Assembly: GCA_963678705.1 (NCBI GenBank)
Contig: CAVMBN010000142.1
Coordinates: 62,001 to 126,000 of the forward strand
DNA from: Panorpa germanica
Taxonomy: Eukaryota > Arthropoda > Insecta > Mecoptera > Panorpidae
Length of the DNA stretch: 64,000 nt
Reading direction: 5' to 3'
Positions 24,327 through 38,400 of this stretch are shown one piece after another. The translations under genes were made by a program, and so were the position numbers. Each line of letters begins with the position of its first letter. Position 1 is the first letter of the stretch. The notes beneath the pieces are model-generated. The model saw nothing but the letters and a program-made list of their open reading frames with translations, ran no database searches and was not told the origin of the DNA.

Positions 24327-25285
24327 TCACACACATAGTAGATAGGAACCACTTGTGTTGCAAAGCAATATTAACGTCCTTGTAAACCAATACGTAGGTC
24401 TTCCTTTTTGTATTAAGTCCCATCTGTCTTGCCAGAGCTTATGCATATATGCATTCATCTCTTTGGCAATATATTTGGTATCGTCTCCAGACTTTTATCC
24501 TACAGCCGCATTAACTTTAAATCCTCGAAATTTGTCGCAATAATTTGAAATCATCAAAATTTGATTTTTTTAGTTCTAGCGTAATTTGTACTTGAGTAAG
24601 TGCATGAGTGATTTTTAAATCTAAAGCAATTGTCCCCAATATCACTTGCACCACTTCTGTAGATACAGTTCTGCAACAACGCGTCATCGTCAATAACATA
24701 GTTCTTTGCATGAAGATCTGGAAGATTGATCCTCTAATTCCATGCCGAAGCACAATACACAACTATTAGCATAAATGCCCCCTTGTATAGTGTCGGCATA
24801 GTTGCCGAGTTTAAGCTTCATTCCGTTCTTGTGACACGCGCAAGGTGTGTTACAAGTTTATCATTCGTTGTTACTGTATTTGTTTCGTAGCTTTGTAGCT
24901 TCAAGAAACTACAGATTTTATATATAGCAGATCGAGAACGGCTTTCTAGGGTTTCTGTACTATTTGCACCGATAAGGATCACATTATCGTTGGCAAAACA
25001 TATGTCTACACAACCTTTCGAGTGAGAAACACAGTTCTTGTCGAATACCATGTTCCAGAGCTCAGGCCCCATTACAGATCGCTGAGGACAACCTTTAGAT
25101 AGTTGCCTTTTCATGGAACGGTAATCGGTTTGTAAAATAATGTTCGACAATGAAAATAGTTCTCCATAGCGCAGTAGACGTACCTATAGGTTTTTTCCGG
25201 TCTAATTCTTTGAAGGTCACTTGGCCACCGGACATCAACAAAGGCACACTGAATTTCTATAAATATCTCATATACATATTTGTAC
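24327..25285 (-). pseudogene. R1-like reverse transcriptase remnant, unit 11
   Basis: A 1-bp deletion (GCATGAAGATC) joins two frames into an 81-codon frame (24517-24762). The same deletion recurs in unit 16, 7,930 bp away. Confidence 0.75.
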
Positions 25286-25911
25286 TTATGCCTACTTACT
25301 TACCATTTGTTTGTTATTATTGAATGTTCATGAACGATCAATCACTATTTCCAAGAAAACCGCATATATTGTTCACTTAATCACTTATAACAATTAATAC
25401 ACTCTTATTATTATTTAAAACACGCATTTATATAAACTAATTCTTGTGTTTTAATATTATTTATAGTTAATGTTATTCGACTTACTTGATAGTGGGCGGC
25501 AACCTTTTGTCTTCCGTATATTTGTAGTGTTTATATGAGGTTTTCCTTATACATCTCTACAGATTTCTTGAATTTTAAACCACTTGATGTTTTAGCACTA
25601 ACACTAACCTAATTATTATCACTTTTTTTGTCTATCGCACTTATTAATGTCTTATATCAAACATCAAAGTTACAAATTTGAGGTTATGTTTATAATACCG
25701 CGTGTACGCGTAATGAAAAATTCGTTTTTAACACTGGTTTCCAACTGTCAAACTTTTGTAAAAACACTTTGTTTAGGGTAAATTAACACAAATTTAAAAC
25801 AAACTTAAATACTTTTCGTTTGAAAAAGTATTCATATAATTTATTTAATTTTTTTCCATAATTAATTTCTCACTTTTAATCACTTTTTTCACCTAATGTA
25901 GCAGGAGCCGA

Positions 25912-26870
25912 TCACACACATAGTAGATAGGAACCACTTGTGTTGCAAAGCAATATTAACGTCATTGTAAACCAATACGTAGGTCTTCCTTTTTGTATTA
26001 AGTCACATCTGTCTTGCCAGAGCTTATGCATATATGCATTCATCTCTTTGGCAATATATTTGGTATCGTCTCCAGACTTTTATCCTACAGCCGCATTAAC
26101 TTTAAATCCTCGAAATTTGTCGCAATAATTTTAAATTATCAAAATTTGATTTTTTCAGTTCTAGCGTAATTAGTACTTGAGTAAGTGCATGAGTGATTTT
26201 TAAATCTAAAGGAATTGTCCCCAATATCACTTGCACCACTTCTGTAGATACAGTTCTGCAACAAAGCATCATCGTCAATAACATAGTTCTTTGCATGAAG
26301 ATCTAAAAGATTGATCCTCTAATATCATGCCGAAGCACAATACACAACTATTAGCATAAATGCCTCCTTGTATAGTGTCGGCATAGTTGCCGAGTTTAAG
26401 CTTCAAATTTGTCCTTGTGACACGCGCAAGGTGTGTTACAAGTTTATCATTCGTTGTTACTGTATTTGTTTCGTAGCTTTGTAGCTTCAAGAAACTACAG
26501 ATTTTATCTATAGCAGGTCGAGAACGGCTTTGTAGTTGTTCTGTACTATTTGCACCGATAAGAATAACATTATCGTTGGCAAAACATACGTTTACACAAC
26601 CTTTCGAGTGAGAAACACAGTTCTCGTCGAATACCATGTTCCAGAGCTCAGGCCCTATTACAGATCGCTGAGGACAACCTTTAGATAGTTGCTTTTTTAT
26701 GGAACGGTAATCGGTTTGTAAAATAATGTTCGACAATGAAAATAGTTCTCCATAGCGCAGTAGACGTACCTATAGGTTTTTGCCGGTCTAATTCTTTGAA
26801 GGTCACTTGGCCACCGGACATCAACAAAGGCACACTGAATTTCTATAAATATCTCATATACATACTTATA
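25912..26870 (-). pseudogene. R1-like reverse transcriptase remnant, unit 12
   Basis: A small change at the usual TGA/ATG junction leaves both halves in one 153-codon frame (26275-26736), which then breaks at the 1-bp deletion near 26296. Unit 17 shares all of this. Confidence 0.75.
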
Positions 26871-27497
26871 CTTATGCCTACTTACTTACCATTTGTTTGT
26901 TATTATTGAATGTTCATGAACGATCAATCACTATTTCCAAGAAAACCGCATATATTGTTCACTTAATCACTTATAACAATTAATACACTCTCATTATTAT
27001 TTAAAACACGCATTTATATAAACTACTTCTTGTGTTTTAATATTATTTATAGTTAATGTAATTCGACTTACTTGATAGTGGGCGGCAACCTTTTGTCTTC
27101 CGTATATTTGTAGTGTTTATATGAGGTCTTCCTTATATATCTCTACAGATTTCTTGAATTTTAAACCACTTGATGTTTTAGCACTAACACTAACCTAATT
27201 ATTATCACTTTTTTTGTCTATCGCACTTAATAATGTCTTATATCAAACATCAAAGTTACAAATTTGAGGTTATGTTTATAAGACCGCGTGTACGCGTAAT
27301 GAAAAATTCGTTTTTAACACTGGTTTCCAACTGTCAAACTTTTGTAAAAACACTTTGTTTAGGGTAAATTAACACAAATTTAAAACAAACTTAAATACTT
27401 TTCGTTTGAAAGAGTATTCATATAATTTATTTAATTTTTTTCCGTAATTAATTTCTCACTTTTAATCACTTTTTTCACCTAAAGTAGCAGGAGCCGA

Positions 27498-28455
27498 TCA
27501 CACTCATAGTAGATAGGAACCACTTGTGTTGCAAAGCAATATTAACGTCCTTGTAAACCAATACGTAGGTCTACCTTTTTGTATTAAGTCCCATCTGTCT
27601 TGCCAGAGCTTATGCATATATGCATTCATCTCTTTGGCAATATATTTGGTATCGTCTCCAGACTTTTATCTTACAGCCGCATTAACTTGAAATTCTCGAA
27701 ATTTGTCGCATTAATTTTAAATCATCAAAATTTCATTTTTTCAGTTCTAGCGTAATTTGTACTTGAGTAAGTGCATGAGTGATTTTTAAATCTAAAGGAA
27801 TTGTCCCCAATATCACTTGCACAACTTCTGTAGATACAGTTCTGCAACAACGCGTCATCGTCAATAACATAGTTCTTTGCATGGAAGGTCTGGAAGATTG
27901 ATCCTGTAATACCATGCCGAAGCACAATACACAACTATTAGCATAAATGCCCCCTTGTATAGTGTCGGCATAGTTGCCGAATTTAAGCTTCATTCCGTCC
28001 TTGTGACACGCGCAAGGTGTGTTACAAGTTTATCATTCGTTGTTACCGTATTTGTTTCGTAGCTTTGTAGCTTCAAGAAACTACAGATTTTATCTATAGC
28101 AGGTCGAGAACGGCTTTCTAGTTGTTCTGTACTATTTGCACCGATAAGGATCACATTATTGTTGGCAAAACATACGTCTACACAACCTTTTGAGTGAGAA
28201 ACACAGTTCTCGTCAAATACCATGTTCCAGAGCTCAGGCCCTATTACGGATCGCTGAGGACAACCTTTAGATAGTTGCCTTTTTATGGAACGGTAATCGG
28301 TTTGTAAAATAATGTTCGACAATGAAAATAGTTTTCCATAGCGCAGTAGACGTGCCTATAGGTTTTTGCCGGTCTAATTTTTTGAAGGTCACTTGGCCAC
28401 CGGACATCAACAAAAGCACACTGAATTTCTATAAATATCTCATATACATACTTGT
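27498..28455 (-). pseudogene. R1-like reverse transcriptase remnant, unit 13
   Basis: The dead catalytic box is further changed to FANN (frame 27990-28322). Unit 19 shares it. Confidence 0.75.
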
Positions 28456-29083
28456 ACTTATGCCTACTTACTTACCATTTGTTTGTTACCATTGAATGTT
28501 CATGAACGATCAATCACTATTTCCAAGAAAACCGCATATATTGTTCACTTAATCACTTATAACAATTAATACACTCTCATTATTATTTAAAACACGCATT
28601 TATATAAACTAATTCTTGTGTTTTAATATTATTTATAGTTAATGTTATTCGACTTACTTGATAGTGGGCGGCAACCTTTTGTCTTCCGTATATTTGTAGT
28701 GTTTATATGAGGTCTTCCTTATATATCTCTACAGATTTCTTGAATTTTAAACCACTTGATGTTTTAGCACTAACACTAACCTAATTATTATCACTTTTTT
28801 TGTCTATCGCACTTATTAATGTCTTATATTAAACATCAAAGTTACAAATTTGAGGTTATGTTTTTAAGACCGCGTGTACGCGTAATGAAAAATTCGTTTT
28901 TAACACTGGTTTCCAACTGTCAAACTTATGTAAAAACACTTTGTTTAGGGTAAATTAACACAAATTTAAAACAAACTTAAATACTTTTCGTTTGAAAAAG
29001 TATTTATATAATTTATTTGATTTTTTTCCATAATTAATTTCTCATTTTTAATCACTTTTTTCACCTAAAGTAGCAGGAGCCGA

Positions 29084-30040
29084 TCACACACATAGTAGAT
29101 AGGAACCACTTGTGTTGCAAAGCAATATTAACGTCCTTGTAAACTAATACGTTGGTCTTCCTTTTTGTATTAAGTCCCATCTGTCTTGCCAGAGCTTATG
29201 CATATATGCATTCATCTCTTTGGCAATATATTTGGTATCGTCTCTAGATTTTTATCCTACAGCCGCATTAACTTTAAATCCTCGAAATTTGTCGCAATAA
29301 TTTTAAATCATCAAAATTTGATTTTTTCAGTTCTAGCGTAATTTGTACTTGAGTAAGTGCATGAGTGATTTTTAAATCTAAAGGAATTGTCCCCAATATC
29401 ACTTGCACCACTTCTGTAGATACAGTTCTGCAACAACGCGTCATCGTCAATAACATAGTTCTTTGCATGGAAGATCTGGAAGATTGATCCTGTAATACCA
29501 TGCCGAAGCACAATACACAACTATTAGCATAAATGCCCCCTTGTATAGTGTCGGCATAGTTGCCGAGTTTAAGCTTCATTCCGTCCTTGTGACACGCGCA
29601 AGGTGTGTTACAAGTTTATCATTCGTTGTTACTGTATTTGTTTCGTAGCTTTGTAGCTTTAAGAAACTACAGTTTTTATATATAGCAGGTCAAAAACGGC
29701 TTTCTAGGGTTTCTGTACTATTTGCACCGATAAGGATCACATTATCGTTGGCAAAACATATGTTTACACAACCTTTCGAGGAAGAAACACAGTTCTCGTC
29801 GAATACCATGTTCCAGAGCTCAGGCCCCATTACAGGTCGCTGAGGACAACCTTTAGATAGTTGCCTTTTTATGGAACGGTAATCGGTTTGTAAAATAATG
29901 TTCGACAATGAAAATAGTTCTCCATAGCGCAGTAGACGTACCTATAGGTTTTTGCCGGTCTAATTCTTTGAAGGTCACTTGGCCACCGGACATCAACCAA
30001 GGCACACTGAGTTTCTATAAATATCTCATATACATACTTG
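29084..30040 (-). pseudogene. R1-like reverse transcriptase remnant, unit 14
   Basis: A stop follows LESRF (frame 29690-29908). The post-RT half is open for 101 codons (29274-29579). Unit 20 is its copy. Confidence 0.75.
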
Positions 30041-30670
30041 TACTTATGCCTACTTACTTACCATTTGTTTGTTACCATTGAATGTTTATGAACGATCAAT
30101 CACTATTTCCAAAAAAACCGCATATATTGTTCACTTAATCACTTATAACAATTAATACACTTTCATTATTATTTAAAACACGCATTTATATAAACCAATT
30201 CTTGTGTTTCAATATTATTTATAGTTAATGTTATTCGACTTACTTGATAGTGGGCGGCAACCTTTTGTCTTCCGTATATTTGTAGTGTTTATATGAGGTC
30301 TTCCTTATATATCTTTACAGATTTCTTAAATTTTAAACCACTTGATGTTTTAGCACTAACACTAACCTAATTATTATCACTTTTTTTGTTCTATCGCACT
30401 TAATAATGTCTTATATCAAACATCAAAGTTACAAATTTGAGGTTATGTTTATAAGGCCGCGTGTACGCGTAATGAAAAATTCGTTTTTATCACTGGTTTC
30501 CAACTGTCAAACTTTTGTAAAAACACTTTGTTTAGGGTAAATTAACACAAATTTAAAACAAACTTAAATACTTTTCGTTTGAAAAAGTATTTATATAATT
30601 TATTTAATTTTTTTCCATAATTAATTTCTCACTTTTAATCACTTTTTTCACCTAAAGTAGCAGGAGCCGA

Positions 30671-31630
30671 TCACACACATAGTAGATAGGAACCACTTGT
30701 GTTGCAAAGCAATATTAACGTCCTTGTAAACTAATACGTAGGTCTTCCTTTTTGTATTAAGTCCCATCTGTCTTGCCAGAGCTTATGCATATATGCATTC
30801 ATCTCTTTGGCAATATATTTGGTATCGTCTCTAGATTTTTATCCTACAGCCGCATTAACTTTAAATCCTCGAAATTTGTCGCAATAATTTTAAATCATCA
30901 AAATTTGATTTTTTCAGTTCTAGCGTAATTTGTACTTGAGTAAGTGCATGAGTGATTTTTAAATCTAAAGGAATTGTCCCCAATATCACTTGCACCACTT
31001 CTGTAGATACAGTTCTGCAACAACGCGTCATCGTCAATAACATAGTTCTTTGCATGGAAGATCTGGAAGATTGATCCTGTAATACCATGCCGAAGCACAA
31101 TACACAACTATTAGCATAAATGCCCCCTTGTATAGTGTCGGCATAGTTGCCGAGTTTAAGCTTCATTCCGTCCTTGTGACACGCGCAAGGTGTGTTACAA
31201 GTTTATCATTCGTTGTTACTGTATTTGTTTCGTAGCTTTGTAGCTTTAAGAAACTACAGTTTTTATATATAGCAGGTCAAGAACGGCTTTCTAAGGTTTC
31301 TGTACTATTTGCACCGATAAGGATCACATTATCGTTGGCAAAACATATGTTTACACAATCTTTCGAGTAAGAAACACAGTTCTCGTCGAATACCATGTTC
31401 CAGAGCTCAGGCCCCATTACAGGTCGCTGAGGACAACCTTTAGATAGTTGCCTTTTTATGGAACGGTAATCGGTTTGTAAAATAATGTTCGACAATGAAA
31501 ATAGTTCTCCATAGCGCAGTAGACGTACCTATAGGTTTTTGCCGGTCTAATTCTTTGAAGGTCACTTGGCCACCGGACATCAACCAAGGCACACTGAGTT
31601 TCTATAAATATCTCATATACATACTTGTAC
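30671..31630 (-). pseudogene. R1-like reverse transcriptase remnant, unit 15
   Basis: A stop follows LESRS (frame 31277-31495). The post-RT half (30861-31166) is identical in protein to that of unit 14. Confidence 0.75.
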
Positions 31631-32256
31631 TTATGCCTACTTACTTACCATTTGTTTGTTACCATTGAATGTTTATGAACGATCAATCACTATTTCCAAG
31701 AAAACCGCATATATTGTTCACTTAATCACTTACAACAATTAATACACTTTCATTATTATTTAAAACACGCATTTATATAAACTAATTCTTGTGTTTTAAT
31801 ATTATTTATAGTTAATGTTATTCGACTTACTTGATAGTGGGCGGCAACCTTTTGTCTTCCGTATATTTGTAGTGTTTATATGAGGTCTTCCTTATATATC
31901 TCTACAGATTTCTTAAATTTTAAACCACTTGATGTTTAAGCACTAACACTAACCTAATTATTATCACTTTTTTTGTCTATCGCACTTATTAATGTCTTAT
32001 ATCAAACATCAAAGTTACAAATTTGAGGTTATGTTTATAAGACCGCGTGTACGCGTAATGAAAAATTCGTTTTTAACACTGGTTTCTAACTGTCAAACTT
32101 TTGTAAAAACACTTTGTTTAGGGTAAATTAACACAAATTTAAAACAAACTTAAATACTTTTCGTTTGAAAAAGTATTCATATAATTTATTTAATTTTTTT
32201 CCATAATTAATTTCTCACTTTTAATCACTTTTTTCACCTAAAGTAGCTGGAGCCGA

Positions 32257-33215
32257 TCACACACATAGTAGATAGGAACCACTTGTGTTGCAAAGCAATA
32301 TTAACGTCCTTGTAAACCAATACGTAGGTCTTCCTTTTTGTATTAAGTCCCATCTGTCTTGCCAGAGCTTATGCATATATGCATTCATCTCTTTGGCAAT
32401 ATATTTGGTATCGTCTCCAGACTTTTATCCTACAGCCGCATTAACTTTAAATCCTCGAAATTTGTCGCAATAATTTGAAATCATCAAAATTTGATTTTTT
32501 TAGTTCTAGCGTAATTTGTACTTGAGTAAGTGCATGAGTGATTTTTAAATCTAAAGCAATTGTCCCCAATATCACTTGCACCACTTCTGTAGATACAGTT
32601 CTGCAACAACGCGTCATCGTCAATAACATAGTTCTTTGCATGAAGATCTGGAAGATTGATCCTCTAATTCCATGCCGAAGCACAATACACAACTATTAGC
32701 ATAAATGCCCCCTTGTATAGTGTCGGCATAGTTGCCGAGTTTAAGCTTCATTCCGTTCTTGTGACACGCGCAAGGTGTGTTACAAGTTTATCATTCGTTG
32801 TTACTGTATTTGTTTCGTAGCTTTGTAGCTTCAAGAAACTACAGATTTTATATATAGCAGATCGAGAACGGCTTTCTAGGGTTTCTGTACTATTTGCACC
32901 GATAAGGATCACATTATCGTTGGCAAAACATATGTCTACACAACCTTTCGAGTGAGAAACACAGTTCTTGTCGAATACCATGTTCCAGAGCTCAGGCCCC
33001 ATTACAGATCGCTGAGGACAACCTTTAGATAGTTGCCTTTTCATGGAACGGTAATCGGTTTGTAAAATAATGTTCGACAATGAAAATAGTTCTCCATAGC
33101 GCAGTAGACGTACCTATAGGTTTTTTCCGGTCTAATTCTTTGAAGGTCACTTGGCCACCGGACATCAACAAAGGCACACTGAATTTCTATAAATATCTCA
33201 TATACATATTTGTAC
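32257..33215 (-). pseudogene. R1-like reverse transcriptase remnant, unit 16
   Basis: This copies unit 11, including the 1-bp deletion, at a distance of 7,930 bp. Confidence 0.75.
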
Positions 33216-33841
33216 TTATGCCTACTTACTTACCATTTGTTTGTTATTATTGAATGTTCATGAACGATCAATCACTATTTCCAAGAAAACCGCATATATT
33301 GTTCACTTAATCACTTATAACAATTAATACACTCTCATTATTATTTAAAACACGCATTTATATAAACTAATTCTTGTGTTTTAATATTATTTATAGTTAA
33401 TGTTATTCGACTTACTTGATAGTGGGCGGCAACCTTTTGTCTTCCGTATATTTGTAGTGTTTATATGAGGTTTTCCTTATACATCTCTACAGATTTCTTG
33501 AATTTTAAACCACTTGATGTTTTAGCACTAACACTAACCTAATTATTATCACTTTTTTTGTCTATCGCACTTATTAATGTCTTATATCAAACATTAAAGT
33601 TACAAATTTGAGGTTATGTTTATAATACCGCGTGTACGCGTAATGAAAAATTCGTTTTTAACACTGGTTTCCAACTGTCAAACTTTTGTAAAAACACTTT
33701 GTTTAGGGTAAATTAACACAAATTTAAAACAAACTTAAATACTTTTCGTTTGAAAAAGTATTCATATAATTTATTTAATTTTTTTCCATAATTAATTTCT
33801 CACTTTTAATCACTTTTTTCACCTAATGTAGCAGGAGCCGA

Positions 33842-34800
33842 TCACACACATAGTAGATAGGAACCACTTGTGTTGCAAAGCAATATTAACGTCATTGTAA
33901 ACCAATACGTAGGTCTTCCTTTTTGTATTAAGTCACATCTGTCTTGCCAGAGCTTATGCATATATGCATTCATCTCTTTGGCAATATATTTGGTATCGTC
34001 TCCAGACTTTTATCCTACAGCCGCATTAACTTTAAATCCTCGAAATTTGTCGCAATAATTTTAAATTATCAAAATTTGATTTTTTCAGTTCTAGCGTAAT
34101 TAGTACTTGAGTAAGTGCATGAGTGATTTTTAAATCTAAAGGAATTGTCCCCAATATCACTTGCACCACTTCTGTAGATACAGTTCTGCAACAAAGCGTC
34201 ATCGTCAATAACATAGTTCTTTGCATGAAGATCTAAAAGATTGATCCTCTAATATCATGCCGAAGCACAATACACAACTATTAGCATAAATGCCTCCTTG
34301 TATAGTGTCGGCATAGTTGCCGAGTTTAAGCTTCAAATTTGTCCTTGTGACACGCGCAAGGTGTGTTACAAGTTTATCATTCGTTGTTACTGTATTTGTT
34401 TCGTAGCTTTGTAGCTTCAAGAAACTACAGATTTTATCTATAGCAGGTCGAGAACGGCTTTGTAGTTGTTCTGTACTATTTGCACCGATAAGAATAACAT
34501 TATCGTTGGCAAAACATACGTTTACACAACCTTTCGAGTGAGAAACACAGTTCTCGTCGAATACCATGTTCCAGAGCTCAGGCCCTATTACAGATCGCTG
34601 AGGACAACCTTTAGATAGTTGCTTTTTTATGGAACGGTAATCGGTTTGTAAAATAATGTTCGACAATGAAAATAGTTCTCCATAGCGCAGTAGACGTACC
34701 TATAGGTTTTTGCCGGTCTAATTCTTTGAAGGTCACTTGGCCACCGGACATCAACAAAGGCACACTGAATTTCTATAAATATCTCATATACATACTTATA
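33842..34800 (-). pseudogene. R1-like reverse transcriptase remnant, unit 17
   Basis: This copies unit 12, including the fused 153-codon frame (34205-34666). Copia is inserted in the spacer that follows. Confidence 0.75.
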
Positions 34801-35244
34801 CTTATGCCTACTTACTTACCATTTGTTTGTTATTATTGAATGTTCATGAACGATCAATCACTATTTCCAAGAAAACCGCATATATTGTTCACTTAATCAC
34901 TTATAACAATTAATACACTCTCATTATTATTTAAAACACGCATTTATATAAACTACTTCTTGTGTTTTAATATTATTTATAGTTAATGTAATTCGACTTA
35001 CTTGATAGTGGGCGGCAACCTTTTGTCTTCCGTATATTTGTAGTGTTTATATGAGGTCTTCCTTATATATCTCTACAGATTTCTTGAATTTTAAACCACT
35101 TGATGTTTTAGCACTAACACTAACCTAATTATTATCACTTTTTTTGTCTATCGCACTTAATAATGTCTTATATCAAACATCAAAGTTACAAATTTGAGGT
35201 TATGTTTATAAGACCGCGTGTACGCGTAATGAAAAATTCGTTTT

Positions 35245-35366
35245 TATAAAGACACGTTAGCAGTTCGCAACAGACTATATTTGACATAAGAAAAAGTTTT
35301 TACACAACAGATTACAGATGGCGTTACTAGTTACAAAGTAGTGATATTTTGATACCTATTACAATA
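35245..35366 (-). repeat. Copia 3' LTR (122 bp)
   Basis: By eye it is identical to the LTR at 39421-39542. On the minus strand it begins TATTGTAATAG and ends TCTTTATA. The purine-rich AAGTGGGGG at 35367-35375 directly precedes it on that strand and is the likely polypurine tract. GTTTT flanks the element on both outer sides (35240-35244, 39543-39547). Confidence 0.95.
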
Positions 35367-35400
35367 CCCCCACTTATCAGAATAATCTAAGTACACATGA

Positions 35401-38400
35401 TTACACAGAAACAATGCCAAGTAAATTCATAAACTTATAATGTTTCAAATGACAAAGACCTTTTGTTAAAATATCTGCAGGCATTTCTTCAGTAGGAATG
35501 TACTTAACTTTTACAAAGTTGTTCTTTACAACATCTCTAATAAAATGACAACGCACATCTATATGCTTGGATCTATTATGACTCTGACTACTCGAAGCTA
35601 ACTTCAATGCACTTTGGTTATCACAACACAAATCAATTACATTAAATACATCAGTAATTTCATGCATTAAATTTCTTAGATAAATAGCTTCTCTTGAAGC
35701 TTCAGAAAGAGCAGTGTATTCCGCCTCAGTACTGGATAATGAAACCGTTTTCTGCTTCCTACTTTGCCAGGAAATGGCAGACCCTGACAACATAAAGCAA
35801 AATCCAGTATAGGATTTTCTATCTAGAGCATCACTTGCCCAATCACTGTCTACAAAACCTTGTAAATTACTATTGTTATTATTGGTATATTTTAAACAAT
35901 AACTTTTAGTATGCAGTAAATATCTTAATACACGTTTACAATAATTCCAATGTATGTGACTATAACAACTATTAAATTGACTGAGATAGCTAACACAGTA
36001 AGCAATATCTGGTCTTGTTAATACTGCCAGATACATCAGACTTCCAATAAGTTTTTGATAAGGAACATCAGGTAAACATTTATCAGATGACTTATCTAAA
36101 TTCAATTTAGGCTCAATCGGAGTACTTTGTGTCTTACAATCAGACATTTGAAATTTAGAAACTAACTGTTCAATATATTGTTGTTGATCTACAGTAATAA
36201 CATTTTTATTTTTATCTAAATTTATTCTCATGCCTAAATATTGTCTTACAGGTCCCAAGTCTTTTAACTTAAATTCTGAACCTAATACACTTTTTAATTT
36301 ATTTGTTTCAAAATCATTGTTTGAAAAAATCAAAAAATCATCCACATACAGGGCCACTATCACTTTAATTTTACCAGTTATTTTTGTAAACAAACATGGT
36401 TCATATTGACTATTTTTGAAATCTAATCTACTCAAAACTTCTTTAACTCTTTCATACCATGCCAGGGAAGACTGTTTTAACCCATAAATGGCTTTATTTA
36501 ATTTTAAGACCTTTCCCCCACTTTTGTTTACAAAACCTTCAGGTAATGACATATAAATATTTTCTTTCAAAAAACCATTAAGGAAAGCAGTGGTTACATC
36601 TAGATGTGTTATACTCATTTTCATTTGAACACTAAGTGCAAACAACAATCTTAGAGTAGAATGCCGCACTACCGGTGAAAAAGTATCTGTATAATCAACA
36701 CCTGGTTTCTGCGAGAAACCTTTTGCCACTAATCGAGCCCTATACCTTACATTGTTTTCAAAATCATACTTTTTATTTAGCACCCACCTACACTTCACTA
36801 TTGTCACATCACCTGGATGGTCCACAAGCTGCCACGCATCACTGTCCTCAAATGACTGTAATTCATCAGCCATTGCCTGCTTCCACTGCTCCCGATCAGG
36901 CCCTTCAAGAGCCTCTGAGAATACAATCTCCTCCGATGCTGGAACAGTACTGGAAACACATATGTTGCTAATACCATAGCGCTCAGGCTTCTTTCTCTGA
37001 CGCTTACTTGGCACATCTGGCACTTGCTCAGGTATTGATACTGCTTGTTCTGGAACATCTTCAGTGTTTATTTCAGTCAGTGTTTCATTGTCATCAGTAT
37101 GTAATGAGGAACCTGAAGAGCAATCTAAAAAATCTGTTTCTGAAACATTATTAGACAGATCCCCCACTGAATCTCTGCTCTCCCCCACTTTATCTTTACT
37201 TTCCTCCACTAAATTGTCGGTAGGATTTTCTTCATTGGATATCCAAATAGCTGACTCTTCACTGACTTCCTTGATAGGTGTTACATCTTCTATCACTATT
37301 ATATCTCTACTGATCATTACAGTGTTCTTAGAAGGATTGTACACACGATAACCTTTAACACCATCACCATATCCAACTAGAATATGTTGTGTAGCTTTCT
37401 TGTCCCATTTCAAACGTTTCTGTTTGGGTACATGCACCATAATTTTGCTTCCAAACAAACGTAGGTGACTTAAGTCTGGTTTTGATCCATACCATAACTC
37501 ATAAGGTGTTTTATCCAATCCTGATGCAATCGATCTATTTTTCAAGTACACAGCAGTATTGGCTGCTTCCGCCCAAAATTTCTTATCTAAATTTGCATCA
37601 TATAGTAAACATTTGGCTTTCTCAACAACTGTACGATTACTCCTTTCACAAAGTCCATTTTGCTCAGGTGTATAACAATTTGTTTTCTGGTGTATAATTC
37701 CAGCTTGCTTCAAATAGCCTTCAAATTCCTTGTTACAAAATTCTAGTCCATTGTCTGACCTGATCACCTTTATTTTCTTACTCTGTTGATTCTCAACCAA
37801 TGATTTGAACTCTTTAAATCTGTTCAAAGCTTCATTCTTTTGCTTCAGAAAATAAATAAAAGTCATGCGACTATAATCATCAACAAATAACAGGAAATAG
37901 CGAGCACCACTCAAAGAACTTGTTTCCATTGGGCCGCAAATATCTGTGTGGATTCTGTGTAAAGTTTCTGTACTCCGCTCACCCACATGAGAAAATGGTA
38001 ATCTCATTTGTTTTCCCTCACAACAAGTAGTACATTGTGATTTGGTTATGTCAAGTGAGTTATCATAAGACAAACCATCAACAATACCATTTCTCATTCT
38101 GTGCATGTCTTGGCTGTTTATATGTGCCAGTCTTCTGTGCCATAACTTTGCACTAGCTGTAGTAGCCAACATACAACTTTGTGATTGTAATCTCAACTTA
38201 TAAACACCATCAGATAAATCAGCTGTCGCCACCAAAACATTGTTCTTGTCTCTAATATAACAGTTTTTCTTTGTAAATATCACATGATTGCCATTCTGAA
38301 TGAGCTCACTAACCGACAATAGGTTGGTTGTCAGGCTAGGCACACACAACACATCTTTCACTGTTATATTGCATCCAAGTTCAGAAATAATATCAACTTC

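Larger units (their letters stand above)
20025..35244. repeat. 1.59-kb satellite array, segment 2 (units 8b-17)
   Basis: The array resumes in the same phase at which it was broken. Landmarks lie at 21191, 22769, 24355, 25940, 27526, 29112, 30699, 32285 and 33870. Most units are of a second subtype (ACTCTCATTATT, CGGACATCAACAAAGG, CCTATAGGTTT). The segment ends with GTTTT (35240-35244), one copy of the Copia target-site duplication. The non-coding spacers (about 620 bp each) show no genes. Confidence 0.95.
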